From NCBI GenBank assembly GCA_964519835.1, contig CAZFLD010000064.1, positions 1 through 24,046 on the forward strand: a stretch of DNA of 24,046 bases, given 5' to 3'. This document shows, piece after piece, positions 23,150 to 24,046 of the stretch; within the stretch, counting starts at the first letter, position 1, and every line of letters starts with the position of its first letter. The notes beneath the pieces were generated by a model. The model worked only from the letters and a program-made list of their open reading frames with translations, did not search any database and was not told the DNA's origin. A program made the translations under genes and the position numbers. Source of the DNA: CAZFLD01 sp964519835. GTDB lineage: Bacteria > Spirochaetota > Spirochaetia > DSM-27196 > CAZFLD01.

Positions 23150-23914
23150 GTGGCTACAGACGGCGAAAGAAACATATTGGTGTACTTGGTGATTGCCGCG
23201 GCCCTGGTGCTGGTCATCGGCTTTTTTGCGGTACTGCTCCCGGAACTCACGGGAGATCGTGAGTTTGTGGGAAGCCGACCCGAGCTCGATGGGCAAGCAC
23301 CTTCGGGGTCTGCAGACGACGACGGTTCCACCCCGGATGAAAGCTCCGACCCACCGCAGGTAGACGAATCCGAACAAGGGCAAGAGACCGGAGATGCCGA
23401 CGACGCCGCGCCGGAAACTACGGAGCCCGACCGGGACGATACACCGCCGGAGCAAACCGGGGCCGCCCCGCCGGAGGGAGGCGAGACCCGATACGTCGTT
23501 CAGCGCGGCGACACGTTTTTTGATCTGACCAGGCGTTTTTGGGGCGACCCGGATCTTTGGCCGGGCCTGTATGCGGTGAACAACAACGTCGTCTCCAACC
23601 CCGATCTGATCTACCCGGGGCAGGTCATTCAGTTGCTCGCCGATGCAAAGAGCACAGACGAGATGACAAGGCAGGAACGACTATCTCTGGCAGCCGGACA
23701 CGTGGAGACCTACCGAGCTTACATCGAAAGCGCCGGCGCCCTTCCCTGGGGCAGCAATCGGAGAGCGCAATTGATAAACGCGGCCCATTGGGTGCTCTAT
23801 TCGGCGTTCGGGTTCGACGACCAGATTCTGGAACGCTACAGCGGCGAGATACGGGAAAGCGACCGAGAAACCGTCGAGGAATATCTCGAGCGCTTTGGAC
23901 CGCCGGAGCGCTAG
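23150..23914 (+). CDS. Membrane-anchored LysM domain protein
   Basis: I do not recognise a named orthologue. The 254-residue product has a short cytoplasmic start, one transmembrane segment (about 9-31), a long acidic Pro/Glu/Asp-rich spacer (about 40-112), a LysM domain (about 113-163: YVVQRGDTFFDLTRRFWGDP, LYAVNNNVVSNPDLIYPGQVIQL) and a charged helical C-terminal part (about 165-254). LysM binds peptidoglycan GlcNAc chains, so this probably spans from the inner membrane to the wall. There is no lipobox or catalytic domain. I chose GTG 23150 because GGGAG lies 5 nt upstream. The C-terminal region has no family I can name. Confidence 0.8.
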   Translation: MATDGERNILVYLVIAAALVLVIGFFAVLLPELTGDREFVGSRPELDGQAPSGSADDDGSTPDESSDPPQVDESEQGQETGDADDAAPETTEPDRDDTPPEQTGAAPPEGGETRYVVQRGDTFFDLTRRFWGDPDLWPGLYAVNNNVVSNPDLIYPGQVIQLLADAKSTDEMTRQERLSLAAGHVETYRAYIESAGALPWGSNRRAQLINAAHWVLYSAFGFDDQILERYSGEIRESDRETVEEYLERFGPPER

Positions 23915-23922
23915 CGCCGTCG

Positions 23923-23952
23923 TTGACATGTGGATGATCACTCGGCTATAGT
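23923..23952 (+). promoter_or_regulatory. Sigma-70 promoter of tRNA-Ser
   Basis: -35 TTGACA (23923-23928, perfect) and -10 TATAGT (23947-23952, 5/6) separated by 18 bp, ending 15 bp before the tRNA. It starts 8 bp after the LysM gene stop. Confidence 0.8.
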
Positions 23953-23967
23953 AACTATCCCTACAGG

Positions 23968-24046
23968 GGAGAGATGTCTGAGTGGTCGAAAGAGACGGTC
24001 TTGAAAACCGTTGAACCGCAAGGTTCCGTGGGTTCGAATCCCACTC
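23968..24046 (+). tRNA. tRNA-Ser (UGA anticodon), truncated by window end
   Basis: Acceptor 5' strand GGAGAGA (23968-23974) followed by TG. The anticodon stem ACGGT/ACCGT closes loop CTTGAAA with anticodon TGA, which reads UCA. A class II long variable arm is present (stem GAACC/GGTTC). The T arm is GTGGG-TTCGAAT-CCCAC. The window ends two bases into the 3' acceptor strand (TC of an expected TCTCTCC), so about five bases and the discriminator are missing. The long variable arm and anticodon fix it as serine. Confidence 0.93.

Noticed and set aside
23116..23331. N-terminal extension of the mpg glycosylase
   Set aside because: The extra residues lie opposite the LysM gene and have no glycosylase character; family similarity begins right after the ATG at 23115.
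23929..23937. DnaA box in the tRNA-Ser promoter spacer
   Set aside because: TGTGGATGA is a single one-mismatch match with no partner boxes nearby; not above what chance would give.

Overview
This is the chromosomal replication-origin region of a GC-rich, double-membraned bacterium. It is most consistent with a free-living spirochaete (Spirochaetota). That assignment is my inference from the order dnaA-dnaN-recF-DUF721 next to rpmH-rnpA-yidC-jag, from a YidC with a large periplasmic domain, and from the general character of the proteins; no rRNA is present to confirm it. I see no mobile element, CRISPR array or phage gene. Nearly all the window is ordinary core genome, and its interest lies in the DNA sites between the genes.

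Left arm (36-12158, all on the minus strand, reading away from the origin). dnaA, dnaN, recF and a DciA/DUF721 gene come first. A strong promoter then drives rpmH-rnpA-yidC-jag as an overlapping chain. Last comes a complete glycine cleavage operon, gcvT-gcvH-gcvPA-gcvPB, which supplies one-carbon units from glycine. Bases 1-35, beyond gcvPB, hold no supportable gene.

Origin. The 200-bp dnaA-dnaN gap (10552-10751) carries degenerate DnaA boxes, a short GC-rich stretch, five perfect DnaA-trios and an AT-rich tract in the order described for the Bacillus subtilis basal unwinding system. The 390-bp dnaA-gyrB gap (12159-12548) has two pairs of DnaA boxes, each pair with an 11-bp period. Together they look like a bipartite oriC flanking dnaA. 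A further cluster of perfect DnaA boxes lies around the gcvT-jag gap (4516-4841), with one box touching the gcvT start codon.

Right arm (12549-24046, mostly on the plus strand). gyrB and gyrA are followed by a perfect 16-bp parS palindrome that abuts the start codon of a YigZ-family gene. Next are adenosine deaminase (minus strand), nicotinate phosphoribosyltransferase, parA-parB, 3-methyladenine DNA glycosylase (minus strand), a membrane-anchored LysM protein and a tRNA-Ser(UGA) cut by the window end.

Functionally the window joins initiation (DnaA, oriC), elongation and repair (DnaN, RecF, DciA), topology (gyrase) and origin segregation (ParA, ParB, parS) within about 14 kb. Genes point outwards from the origin, so most are co-oriented with replication. 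Several proteins (GcvT, DciA, GyrA, ParB, LysM) carry acidic or Pro/Gly/Ala-rich linkers or tails absent from compact family members.
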